30,897 nucleotides of DNA, taken from Darksidea phi. Taxonomy: Eukaryota; Ascomycota; Dothideomycetes; Pleosporales; Lentitheciaceae. Position numbers and translations under genes: made by a program. Under the pieces are notes generated by a model. That model was not told the DNA's origin. It worked only from the letters and a program-made list of their open reading frames with translations, and did no database searches. This document shows positions 19,643-28,172 of the stretch, one piece after another (position 1 is the stretch's first letter; every line of letters begins with the position of its first letter). Location: the NCBI GenBank assembly GCA_030770425.1, contig JASJFT010000344.1, forward strand, positions 1-30,897, written 5' to 3'.

Positions 19643-21685
19643 ATGTCTCGCTTTCAAAATACCCCTGGAATCTACACTCCATTGGCCGAAAAGGGAGAGA
19701 TTCGACTTTTACGGTTGATAGTCGATTTGCGCAGCGACAGCCAACATCGAGGCACCTCGCCGTTAGTATGCGAGCTTCAGACCACGAAGATAGCCAAACC
19801 GAGTCCATTTCCTGCCTATACAGCGCTTTCGTATACCTGGGGCCCGCAAAATCCCGAACGCTACGTTGAAATCAATGGATCCAAACTGAAGGTTACGCCC
19901 AACCTTGACATAGCATTACGACACATACAAAAAGAATGGCTGAATTCATTGGCGGTTGACCTGGACAGTTCATCACCGCATGCCGAAGAATCAGTTGTGA
20001 AATCGGGCTGGTTCTGGATCGATGCGATCTGCATTAATCAGTCTGACAATTCCGAAAAGAATACACAGGTCCCCCAGATGAAGGAAATATACGAGTGTTC
20101 GGAAGTGGTACTTGTGTGGCTTGGAGAGAGTGACCCGGAGATGGACATACTCACAAAGTTATTAGGGCCTATCGGGAAAGAGGCGGCCGAGATCGGAGTG
20201 TTGAATATCGAATATGGCGAAATGCTAGCATGGCCAAAATTCCAAAATCCTAATAGGGCCAAAGTGTTAAAACTAGTGAAAGAAAAACTGGATGGGTTGA
20301 TCAGACGTGTGACGCGTGGAGACCTTGGTAACGGATCATTTCCGTTGGCAGCATTTATCCGCTTGACGCGGCGGGAGTGGTTCGCACGCGTGTGGGTCCT
20401 CCAAGAACTTGCCGTTGCTAGACGAGTGATCTTCGTCTGCGGGGACATGAGAGTTAATGAAGATGAGTTCACAGCTGCTATGGTATTCTGCAGTCTTTGG
20501 ATCATCGACCAAATCCATTGCCTCGCAGCGGTGTTTCTCTTTGGTTGGAGATGGGGCATCATCAAAGAGCTTTGGAATTGGTGGAAAAAGAATGGATGGG
20601 AATTCTTCCGCGTATTTTACGCAAAGGTGTCTCCTGATGAAAGACCATTTCACACGCTTCAAATAAGGAAAGATTATCAAAACAAGAAGGAGATTCTTTC
20701 TTTAGACCGACTCCTTGTCAGATGCTTTTCTCAAGGCTGTCAAGGGCAACGCATAGGAGCGACGGACCGCAGGGATCGGATTTACGCACTTTTCAACCTT
20801 TCAAGCGATAAAACCGGAACCATCGTCAAGTGCGACTATGACAATGACTGCGCAGTTACTTATATCAATGCTGCTAAGGCAATGCTTGAGAATGGCCATG
20901 TCGATATTCTTAGCCTATGCCGACATACACAGGAGCAGGGCATTGAAGCCTACCCCTCGGAAGAGCCACGTGATCTGCCCTCGTGGGTTCCAAATTGGAC
21001 CCGACTTGTCCCGAAACCGTGGTGTGGTAGGAAAGAAGATGGTTTCTTTCAAACGAACATCAGAGACCCAGTCAATGTCAGTTTCAATGAATCGAACAAA
21101 CGTATACTATGCCTAGAAGGACGCCGAGTTGGAATGGTATCTGAAATCAGCAAAATCGAATGGGACGGTAAACTGTTTCCGGAATGGGATTTAGCGTCAG
21201 CGCACAAGATGGTTCTTGAAGTAGAAGCGTTCGTCCAAAAGAGCATGGAATACTCACCCACCGAGAAGATTGATGCAATGTGGCGGATACCAATTTGCGA
21301 CAAGGAATGCAATAGCACTGGCCGTTTGCAGCGCGCGACAGACGCCTTATTCCATGCGTATTCCAACTTCAAAGATGTTATGTCGCAATCTCCAAAAACT
21401 CCTACTGTACACAATGACCAGCCATACTCTCCGTATCTGACCATGATGGCGTATGTATATGGCAGTAGGGCTTTCATTTCCGATAACGGGTTCGTTGGGC
21501 TCTGTCCTGCCGATACAATAGCTGGCGATGCGATATGTGCTCCAAGCGGGGCCCATGCACCGTACGTGTTAAGGCAAAATAAGTGGAATAGATATGAGTT
21601 GATAGGGGAAGCGTTTGTTTATGGAATCATGGATGGTATTGACGGAAAAGTTTCATCAACAGCAGAGAGCTTCGAGATAGAATAG
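19643..21685 (+). CDS. HET-domain protein 1 (heterokaryon incompatibility type)
   Basis: This is an intronless gene of 680 residues. The start is the first ATG after the TATA element, in good context (AACCATGTC). HET-domain signatures (PF06985 family) are clear: YTALSYTWG at 59-67, WFWIDAICINQ at about 123-133, VVLVWLGES at 155-163 and REWFARVWVLQE at 244-255. The C-terminal half ends in the pattern usual for large HET proteins, with a glycine-rich GDAICAPSG stretch and then ELIGEAFVYGIMDG. I see no signal peptide, NACHT domain or WD repeats. HET proteins trigger cell death on non-self recognition in filamentous ascomycetes. Most family members, including this one, have no assigned partner. 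It is divergent from the lysozyme-like gene and convergent with the small protein gene. Confidence 0.92.
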   Translation: MSRFQNTPGIYTPLAEKGEIRLLRLIVDLRSDSQHRGTSPLVCELQTTKIAKPSPFPAYTALSYTWGPQNPERYVEINGSKLKVTPNLDIALRHIQKEWLNSLAVDLDSSSPHAEESVVKSGWFWIDAICINQSDNSEKNTQVPQMKEIYECSEVVLVWLGESDPEMDILTKLLGPIGKEAAEIGVLNIEYGEMLAWPKFQNPNRAKVLKLVKEKLDGLIRRVTRGDLGNGSFPLAAFIRLTRREWFARVWVLQELAVARRVIFVCGDMRVNEDEFTAAMVFCSLWIIDQIHCLAAVFLFGWRWGIIKELWNWWKKNGWEFFRVFYAKVSPDERPFHTLQIRKDYQNKKEILSLDRLLVRCFSQGCQGQRIGATDRRDRIYALFNLSSDKTGTIVKCDYDNDCAVTYINAAKAMLENGHVDILSLCRHTQEQGIEAYPSEEPRDLPSWVPNWTRLVPKPWCGRKEDGFFQTNIRDPVNVSFNESNKRILCLEGRRVGMVSEISKIEWDGKLFPEWDLASAHKMVLEVEAFVQKSMEYSPTEKIDAMWRIPICDKECNSTGRLQRATDALFHAYSNFKDVMSQSPKTPTVHNDQPYSPYLTMMAYVYGSRAFISDNGFVGLCPADTIAGDAICAPSGAHAPYVLRQNKWNRYELIGEAFVYGIMDGIDGKVSSTAESFEIE

Positions 21686-22586
21686 AATAAGCTGGGGGTA
21701 GAATTCCCGCGTAGGCAGGTTTTTCGTGTACCTATTACGCCTACTTCTCTTAAAGCACTACCGGAACCTACTACTAGTATTCCTACTTGTAATTCCGTAT
21801 ATTTCTTATCTATTTGATATAATGTAACGATTAATGCCTACGTTATAGTAGACTTAACATCTTACCTGGAAAATGGTGGGAACATTGAGCTGGATAGGAA
21901 GAAGTGAAAGACAGCTCGGCGGAGTACGGTGGAGCGCGGCCGCGGTTAAACAGTGCCTGAGGGCTTGATGCAGGTGCAGGACGAGCCGCTGTAGGGCGAG
22001 GAGCAATTTGAAATACAGACAGACGCGCGGTTCAAAGTGTCGTACGACATGAAGTAGTGATGGCGGTGCTAACGCCTCGTTCAGTTTAGCAATTAACGCA
22101 CGTCCATTTGCAAGTAGGTATCGGATCATATGCATTCATCAACGTGTATGAAGTTCTCCATATACCAAGCCTTCAAGCGCCGCTGTTGTGGAGGAAGAAC
22201 GTTGGACTCCGCCTCTTCGTAAGCGTGGTTTGACTCAAAGTGGCTAGTGCGGTGGCGGTGCGCCTTCAGCTTTGAGGCGTTGGCCCCTGCGATGCTCGAG
22301 ACTGCGAATGTATCTAACGGCGGAAGCCAGGCGGAAGATAGAAGTGTTAGCCTGCAGAATGGCACAAGGAATTCATAACCTGCAGCGACTAATATAAGAC
22401 AGGAATGATTCAAAGGCAGATTATTCCAATAGCTAGACTACCTAGCAGCAATTACCACCCGCCAATCGTTCCATCATCAGGGTATCATATGTATGCTGCG
22501 TTCGCATGAGAACCATCCCAATTCCCATGACTGTTACCAGCAATGCTATCCACGGCCCCAACTCCCGTGTCAATGGCTGACACTTC
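21686..22586. other. Convergent intergenic region
   Basis: This lies between the stop codons of HET gene 1 and the small two-exon gene. Positions 21,700-21,870 are AT-rich with few CA/TG and look like a short RIP-mutated relic. The rest (21,870-22,586) has normal composition. Two overlapping minus-strand frames (within 21,854-22,413) are low-complexity in appearance and have no recognisable domain, so I do not call them genes. Confidence 0.5.
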
Positions 22587-22954
22587 TTAGTTCAACTTCT
22601 TGTTCCCAACCTGGACCGTGTTCCCCTGCTTGCGCTGGTACTTCAGGAAGGCGAAGAATCCGACGGCGAGAACGGCAAGGACCGCAACGTTGCCTGCAAC
22701 TCCGTCAGCATTTTCTCTGCGACACTCTCTTCTAGTGTGTGCGTCAACTTACCCAAAATGAACGAAGCGATGCCTCCAGCGAGATCGACAATTCCCTTGC
22801 CGAACTCAATGACCAGGTTGATCGCGCCGGTGAAGAAGTGCAGGACGAACTGGATGGTCTTTTGGACGAGCTCGCCGGCTGTAGTGAAGAGGGACCAGAC
22901 GACTTCGACGAGCGACTTGGCGAGGTCGGAGAGGGAAGAGGCGATCGACGACAT
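22587..22954 (-). CDS. Small hydrophobic protein, two exons, 102 residues
   Basis: Exon 1 is 22,954-22,753 and exon 2 is 22,693-22,587. The 59-nt intron has GTAAGT, a CTGAC branch site and CAG. Splicing preserves the frame and gives 102 residues. Without splicing, the frame runs on into a different, hydrophilic tail. The start is the ATG at 22,954; the open frame extends 51 codons upstream but reads like untranslated leader. Residues 1-68 alternate hydrophobic and polar positions and look amphipathic. Exon 2 begins with a strong transmembrane segment (VAVLAVLAVGFFAFL, about 70-84), followed by a basic tail ending VGNKKLN. I do not recognise the family. A membrane-inserted or membrane-bound role is inferred. 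It is divergent from the GH16-like gene, with 578 bp between the starts. Confidence 0.8.
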
Positions 22955-23532
22955 ACTTGTTATCGATTGTTGGCTGTTCGTAGTGTATGCGTAGAAGTTT
23001 GGAAGTCTTTTAGGTGTGAAGGTCGTGCGTAGTGTGTAGAGTGGAGTTCTTGTGGAGTGTTTGTTTGTGGAATGGGACGAGCCTTTGTTGCGCCTGCACT
23101 TTATCACCCCCCGGCGGCATAGGACGCCGATGATGTCGCTACTACCTCATACACCCGACAGGGCATAGTGGCCAGACTCTGCTTTGTTTCGCGTTGGGAA
23201 GGAATCCGGGTGTGGCTGGGAGTGCAGTGGCTTGGTTGGCTGGGAGAATGTGCATCGCGGTCCAGGTATGACGTAGGTCTGGTGGTACAGGTATCTTGTT
23301 TTATGGATGCGTAGGTATGAGTACGGTGTAGATGTAGGAACAACAAAGCGGAAAGGAGAGTCTGTATGGCTGTGTAATTGTCCAATAACCATTCTGAGCT
23401 AATAAGATGCGCTGTGAAGAGGTGGGGCTCATGCTGTGACGTCATTGGTCAGCCCTACGCTCCCGCAAAATTCCCCGCGCGCGAACCCTCGGCCGCCAAC
23501 GCGACAGCCATCCCGTCGCACCGCCACACATC
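22955..23532. promoter_or_regulatory. Shared divergent promoter region
   Basis: This is the 578 bp between the start codons of the small hydrophobic protein (minus) and the GH16-like gene (plus). The GH16 side holds a CRE-like site overlapping a CCAAT box (see separate entry). The minus-strand frames through it at 23,104-23,445 are not credible genes. Confidence 0.5.
23437..23448. promoter_or_regulatory. CRE palindrome fused to a CCAAT box
   Basis: TGACGTCA (23,437-23,444), the perfect consensus for ATF/CREB-type bZIP factors, overlaps by one base with ATTGG (reverse CCAAT) at 23,444-23,448. The pair lies about 90 bp upstream of the GH16-like start codon. Control by a stress-type bZIP factor and the CCAAT-binding complex is plausible but inferred. 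Confidence 0.55.
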
Positions 23533-24705
23533 ATGTCTTCCTCGTTCAACAAGCTCTTTGAAAAGGGCAAGGCGAAAGTCAAAGAATACGCGGGTGGCCA
23601 ACAGTCGGCACAGCACCAAAACTACGCTCCCCAGGGCTATCCGGGCCAGCAGCCGCAATACTCCGGCACCGCGTTTCCCCAGCACCAATACCCACCGCCG
23701 AACCAGCAGCAACAGTATCCCCCATATAACGCTCCTCATCAGAATCAGCAGTGGGGCCCTCCGCAAAATCAATGGGGGCCGCCTCAGCAGCCATGGGGCC
23801 CACCGCCGCCGCAACAGCCCTTCTCTCCCCCGCCGATACCCCAGCATAGCAAGCCACATACCCCCAACCCACCCCCGATACCCCAGAACCGCCCTATCTC
23901 GAACCCACCGCCACCGCAGAACTTGGCGCCCGCGACCAATGAGAAGGTGTATTGGAAGCCGTCGTTCGATGCGTCGACGCCGGTATCGCACAACTTCAGG
24001 CACGAGCTTGGTGATCATGGCTGGGGAAACAATGAGAAGCAGAACTACACGGACAACCCAGCGAATTCATTTCATCACGACAATCGTCTCATCGTGCGAG
24101 GATTGGTGCAGAATGGCAGCTATACAAGCGCACGGCTGACGTCGCACCAAACCCTGTCCCGCCCGCGCGGCTACCTCACGGCAACCATCCTGCCGCCCTG
24201 CGCCGAAGGTATCTGGCCGGCCTACTGGATGCTGCCGAAGGACCCCTTCCAGTGGCCGACCGATGGCGAGATCGATATCTTCGAGTCATGGCAAGGCGAC
24301 TGCATAAATCACTCGTGTCTGCATTGGGGTAATTACAATGGCGAGGACTGGAACAAGCACCAGGTCGTCACCACACTTCTACAAGACATGCCGCATCAAC
24401 CGCACACTTTCGGCTTCGCTTGGATAGAGGAGGATGGCATACCAGACTGGCGGGGCAGGATGGTGTGGTACATTGATGGGCGGCCAGTAATGAAGGCGAA
24501 CATCCCGCAGGGCACAAGGAGACTGGAGGACTTCCGTTTGCTCATCAACATCGCCATGGGTGGTAATGTTTGCGGTGGGAAGCTGCCGAAGGACGGCTAC
24601 TACGATCTTGCTGTAAGCGACTTGAAGATGTGCGAGGAGCCGAGTGGTGGGTGGCAGCAATTTGAGAGGGATTGGGGGAGTACGCCGGAGGGGAAGCCCA
24701 TGTAG
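23533..24705 (+). CDS. GH16-family glucanase-like protein with Pro/Gln-rich head
   Basis: This is an intronless gene of 390 residues. It has no signal peptide. Residues 1-22 form a charged, amphipathic-looking segment (MSSSFNKLFEKGKAKVKEY). About 23-135 is a low-complexity region of Pro, Gln, Tyr, Gly and Asn with repeated QWGPPQ-like blocks. From about 137 the sequence is a GH16 beta-jelly-roll domain. Its catalytic signature is E246-I-D248-I-F-E251, with PAYWMLP just before it and a typical late strand motif (RLLINIAMGGN) near 335-345. GH16 enzymes of fungi cleave beta-1,3 or mixed-linkage glucans. The catalytic residues are intact, so activity is plausible. The lack of a secretion signal suggests an intracellular or unconventionally exported protein, which is the odd part. 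Confidence 0.88.
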   Translation: MSSSFNKLFEKGKAKVKEYAGGQQSAQHQNYAPQGYPGQQPQYSGTAFPQHQYPPPNQQQQYPPYNAPHQNQQWGPPQNQWGPPQQPWGPPPPQQPFSPPPIPQHSKPHTPNPPPIPQNRPISNPPPPQNLAPATNEKVYWKPSFDASTPVSHNFRHELGDHGWGNNEKQNYTDNPANSFHHDNRLIVRGLVQNGSYTSARLTSHQTLSRPRGYLTATILPPCAEGIWPAYWMLPKDPFQWPTDGEIDIFESWQGDCINHSCLHWGNYNGEDWNKHQVVTTLLQDMPHQPHTFGFAWIEEDGIPDWRGRMVWYIDGRPVMKANIPQGTRRLEDFRLLINIAMGGNVCGGKLPKDGYYDLAVSDLKMCEEPSGGWQQFERDWGSTPEGKPM

Positions 24706-25000
24706 CACCCGCCCTTAACTCCGCAATCGATATCGTAATCGACGTTTACAAATCGTGGTGGAACTCCGCCGGTCACCAGCCAATCAGATCCTTTGAGCGC
24801 ATCCTGTCAGCATTGACCAATGTGGAACTCCGTTTTGTTTTCCTAATATCATCAGGTAATCATACTTCAATCTAGGACTCCATCGTATTAGACATAGATT
24901 TCGACTCCGTTGCTGACACCCACCCATGAACCACTCCGTTGCAACAGGAGCATCCTACGGGACGGGCGGCCGTCTTTACCATGTATATCTTTGACCTTGT

Positions 25001-25059
25001 ATGGTGGGGGTCTCTTCTGTAAGGTCCGCACGAAACACAGTAGCAGTTTGTGCACACTA
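25001..25059. repeat. 59-bp dispersed repeat, copy 1
   Basis: This matches 30,840-30,897 in the same orientation along its whole length with one 1-base gap. The core AAGGTCCGCACGAAACA is identical. This copy keeps CA and TG (CACAGTAG, TTGTGCACA) where the other has TA (CATAGTAG, TTGTACATA). Confidence 0.8.
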
Positions 25060-25250
25060 GAGGTGCTATACCTACACCACACGATAATGGAGTTGTACGT
25101 AGTACTGTCGATCGTGAGGGATGTTCATGACCGACGAGGGGATGTTTCGAACATTGCCATATCGAAACGTTGAATATAACGAGGTGATGGAATCACGAAA
25201 AATACAGCTAGCCCAGGAGCCAACCTGACGCTACGCCGGGTGGTGGCCTA

Positions 25251-25267
25251 AGCCCCTGGCAGGGGCT
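25251..25267. promoter_or_regulatory. GC-rich perfect hairpin upstream of the MDR gene
   Basis: AGCCCCT and AGGGGCT are exact inverted repeats around a GGC loop, about 95 bp before the start codon and just before the TATA-like element. AGGGG/CCCCT is the core of the fungal stress-response element (Msn2/4-like C2H2 factors), so two opposed sites are possible. This is inference. Confidence 0.4.
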
Positions 25268-25278
25268 CCAACTATGTG

Positions 25279-25285
25279 TATAAGT
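25279..25285 (+). promoter_or_regulatory. TATA-like element of the MDR gene
   Basis: TATAAGT lies about 80 bp before the ATG at 25,362, a usual distance for fungal promoters. Confidence 0.5.
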
Positions 25286-25361
25286 ACAAGCATCTCTCTC
25301 GTCTGAACTTAGATTCACCAGCACTCTTGCGCAGCAGTTCGATAAGCATCGCACCTCCATA

Positions 25362-26575
25362 ATGCCTTCCGCATACCAACTTCATAGCAAGACTCGGTAC
25401 GCGTGGAAGACTGGCGACGGCGTCAAGAACCTGCACCTCAACACCAGTGTCCCCAAGCCGACTAATCTCCCCAAAGGCCATGTCCTCGTCCACGTCAAAG
25501 CCGCTTCGCTTGCAGCTCGCGACTTGATGGTCATGGCGCATGATCCCGAGTATCCAGGTAAAAACCTCATCGCTTGCTATCATTTATTATGTTGTCCTGT
25601 AGGCTCTCTAACAAATCCTTCAAAGGTCCTCACGCAGACGATCTGATACCAGGCTCCGACTGCGCCGGCATCATTGAAGAGGTCAGCGAAGGGTGCGAAT
25701 GGAAAGTCGGCGACCGCGTTATCGTTAGCAGTGTCTCGTGGCAGGACTGGACATACCAGAGTGGTGACGACCATCTGGATTTCCATGCCCTGGCTCCGAA
25801 GGGTGCATGGAACTCTCACGGTACGCTGCGCGAATATGGCGTCTTTGTAAGGGGTACCCATTCTTTGTCTACGTCTACGCAGACCAACTGACTGTGTCTC
25901 GAACAGGCCTCCGCAGAACTTATCAAAGCTCCCGACTACCTCACCTTTGAAGAACTATCCGTCATCCCCAACGCCATCGGTACCGCTGCCCACGCCCTCT
26001 TCTTCGGCCCGCGCGCCATCAAACCTGGACAAACAGTCCTCGCACAGGGCACCGGAGGCGTGTCATGCGCCGCCATCCAACTCGCAGCTGCAGTCGGCGC
26101 CACTGTCATCGCTACCTCTTCCTCGGACGCTAAGCTTGAGGAAGCGAAAAAGCTAGGCGCAACCCATACTATAAACTACACCACCCACCCGTCCTGGTCC
26201 ACCGAAGTACTGGCACTAACGAACGGCGTGGGCGTCGACATGGTCATTGAAATTGGCGGGGCATCCACCATCCAGCAATCGCTCGCCGCTACCAAGGCCG
26301 GCGGTATCATTTGTCTTGCGGGTTTCTTGTCCGGCGCTATGCCGACTGATATCATTAAAGAGATCATCTTCGGCGGCAAGACATTGTATGGCGTCAGAGC
26401 ATTTACGACCGCTATGACGGCGAAGGGGGTGAGGTTGTTGGCAGAGAAAAGGGTGAAGCCGAAGGTTGGGAAAGTCTTTGGATGGGGGGTGGAGGATGTA
26501 CAGGCGGCTGGAAGGGAGGTTGCAAAGGGAGAGGTGGTTGGCAGGGTTGTTGTGAGGGTTGGCTCGGAGGATTGA
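25362..26575 (+). CDS. MDR-family NAD(P)-dependent oxidoreductase, zinc-free type, three exons
   Basis: The exons are 25,362-25,557, 25,626-25,846 and 25,907-26,575, giving 361 residues. Intron 1 (68 nt) has GTAAAA, a CTAAC branch site at 25,608-25,612 and an AAG acceptor. The nearer TAG at 25,602 would break the frame. Intron 2 (60 nt) has GTAAGG, CTGAC and CAG. The N-terminal GroES-like domain includes PGSDCAG (74-80). The Rossmann nucleotide site is GTGGVS (187-192), followed by VGATVIATSSSDAKLEEAKKLGA. The Cys-His ligands of the catalytic zinc and the four-Cys structural lobe of classical alcohol dehydrogenases are absent. It is therefore closer to quinone-oxidoreductase-like members that reduce alkenes, quinones or carbonyls. 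The substrate is unknown and no biosynthetic cluster is visible around it. Confidence 0.88.
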
Positions 26576-27059
26576 ATGCCACTGTTGAGCTTGCAAGCAG
26601 GTAAGGTGTGGTATGAGTTTTAGTAGACAACTTCCATGGAATCTTCTCCCATAATTATCCATCTGAGTGATATATGCACCTTACTCGAGTCGAACCAATA
26701 ATAATCTCAGCGCGTTCGCCTTTTTTGACGTCCATCATGTTGACGGCCAACAAACCAAACAGGAACTACCTCTCCTCCACATCCTCAACCCCGTTAGCTA
26801 CAAAGAACCCTCTGTTCAAGAGCAGACATTGGTTTTCTCTCCGCCTCCGTCTTGAGGGTTGCACAGGTGTTACGAGGTGACACAGGCAATGAACATGTCT
26901 GCGTGATAGTATGATTTGGAGCTTAGAACGCGACCTAGGAACGTACGTTACAGGTCGGTTTGAGTACACCGTATAAGAGGATTTCCCATCGCTTAACTTA
27001 AATGTAAGCTTATTTAGTTATTGTAAAAATGAGTTACAAGTTCCTCGATATAGAATTAT

Positions 27060-27430
27060 AATCTTTATCTAGCGACTTCCTCTTCGGGCTTAGCGTGGTC
27101 TCTACGCTTATCCTTATCAGGTATCAACCAAGGCAGATTGGGGTTAGCGCGCAATATAATCCAAGCTAAGCTGGCCAAGCGGCCTCAGCCTTGTGGGAGC
27201 TGCCTGGCCTCAAGAGGCTTTCATTGACCACGTCGACCTGCTCCAGCTGCTGAATTAGCTGCCTTACATTCCATCTCTTTCGTGCACGAGTACATACGTC
27301 ACCCTGCTCACCGTGCTTGACGCGGCAGCCATCAAGCCAAGTCTGCAGCTTTTCCCTGCGACGCCTAAATGTCCACGAAACGAACTGCTTGCGAAGACGA
27401 CGGTATCTCTTCCAGAGACGCAGAGAAAGT
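27060..27430 (-). pseudogene. Decayed reading frame of unknown family
   Basis: On the minus strand a frame without ATG runs from about 27,430 to 27,168. It starts just after a stop, is strongly basic (WKRYRRLRKQF, FRRRREKLQTW), and continues to SSHKAEAAWPA before a stop. A second frame overlapping that end runs SLAWIILRANPNLPW and then IPDKDKRRDH, ending at a TAA near 27,070. Together they read like the C-terminal part of one protein with one frameshift. Neither frame matches a family I know. The neighbouring dispersed repeat suggests a transposon relic. This is a tentative call. Confidence 0.4.
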
Positions 27431-27469
27431 TAAAATCGATTCGACAGGTGGCCGATCGGCCTTATCTCA

Positions 27470-27530
27470 GCTTACATAAGCTCTCGATACTCGATCGGGC
27501 TCCCCTTATAACTACTACACCACAGTAATA
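27470..27530. repeat. Dispersed repeat copy 2 (CA retained)
   Basis: This is the partner of 15,908-15,970, sharing TCGATACTCGATCGGG and flanks. It keeps CACCACAG where the copy in the RIP block reads TACTATAG. The decayed frame at 27,060-27,430 lies right beside it, so both may belong to one old element. Confidence 0.75.
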
Positions 27531-27748
27531 ACGTAGGAGTCTTGAGGGATATTGACGGTGAAAGTGTCGTTAACGAGAACGACGGGGTTATAACTAGAGA
27601 TCCCATAATAATGATATAAGCAGGCTATCGTAGACTACTATTATTAGTTCTAAGTTAAGAAAATTTTCGTATACACTAACCAGTTTAGTCTATAATTCAG
27701 CCACCTACCACCACCAGCTTCTCTACCTCGTCCTATTTTTAGCCTTAC

Positions 27749-27823
27749 GGGTATGACCTGGTATACCGGTAATACCATGGTATTAAGATATCTTCAAACC
27801 ATACCAATACCAACTCATACCGG
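27749..27823. repeat. Imperfect inverted repeat of GGTAT motifs
   Basis: The left arm (27,749-27,769) has GGTATGA-N2-TGGTAT. The right arm (27,798-27,823), read on the opposite strand, has the same GGTATGA-N2-TGGTAT. Between them lies a perfect 14-bp palindrome AATACCATGGTATT (27,771-27,784). It could form a hairpin, be a miniature transposon terminus, or bind a repeated-motif regulator. The sequence alone does not decide. Confidence 0.6.
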
Positions 27824-28076
27824 ACCATTCCGATCACTGCTCCTTGCAAATTCCGCAAGCATGGCGGACTTCTTATTCGGGGGCGGCGATTCCTCATTGC
27901 CGCAGGAACATTGTGAATAAAGCGTATTAAGAGGTAAGGCAGCAACGGCTTGCCCGCGCGGGCCCAAAAAAAGAAGCGACCAAAGTCCATTCAACACTGC
28001 TGGGACGCCAGCTCGCCTTGCCTCCTCCGCTTCTGTTGGAAATTGCAATCACTGCCAAGCACACGTGACCTCGGCT

Positions 28077-28145
28077 ATGTATGTAAGCAAGCTTGATCAA
28101 CCTCAGCTTCCAACAGCTTCTTACTCAATGGATATCTCAGCTTGA
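28077..28145 (+). other. Upstream open reading frame of HET gene 2
   Basis: An ATG at 28,077 opens a 22-codon frame ending at TGA 28,143-28,145, with a second in-frame ATG at 28,128. It ends 27 nt before the HET start codon. A GTATGT at 28,079 and a TCTCAG at 28,135-28,140 could instead define a 5'-leader intron that would remove it. In-frame TGA at 28,143 prevents a coding extension of the HET frame from this side. Confidence 0.4.
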
Positions 28146-28172
28146 TCCGGGTTGCGACAACAACATTCTGCA

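Larger units (their letters stand above)
24706..25361. other. Intergenic region before the MDR gene
   Basis: This contains two CCAAT boxes near 24,778 and 24,817, a copy of a 59-bp dispersed repeat (25,001-25,059), a GC-rich hairpin (25,251-25,267) and the TATA element of the next gene (about 25,279). Short minus-strand frames over the repeat have no recognisable content. Confidence 0.55.
26576..28172. other. Intergenic region with decayed repeats
   Basis: This is a 1.6-kb gap. Positions 26,576-26,990 hold nothing I recognise. About 27,060-27,430 (minus) is a decayed open frame, and 27,470-27,530 is copy 2 of the repeat found at 15,908. Positions 27,540-27,720 turn AT-rich. Positions 27,749-27,823 form an imperfect inverted repeat of GGTAT motifs. 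The last 100 bp before the HET gene include an upstream open reading frame. Confidence 0.55.

Noticed and set aside
20038..20565. 175-codon minus-strand frame
   Set aside because: It is antisense to HET gene 1, and the sense protein carries the HET motifs.
21854..22413. Two overlapping minus-strand frames of 93 and 95 codons
   Set aside because: No domain, no supported splice structure and the position in a convergent gap make them unconvincing.
23455..24018. 187-codon minus-strand frame
   Set aside because: It is antisense to the GC-rich Pro/Gln part of the GH16-like gene; its Arg/Leu/Val-rich composition is a by-product.
24872..25082. Short minus-strand frames with several cysteines
   Set aside because: They overlap the 59-bp dispersed repeat, and nothing supports transcription or a complete protein.
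27815..28048. 77-codon minus-strand frame
   Set aside because: It has no recognisable content and overlaps the arm of the inverted repeat.
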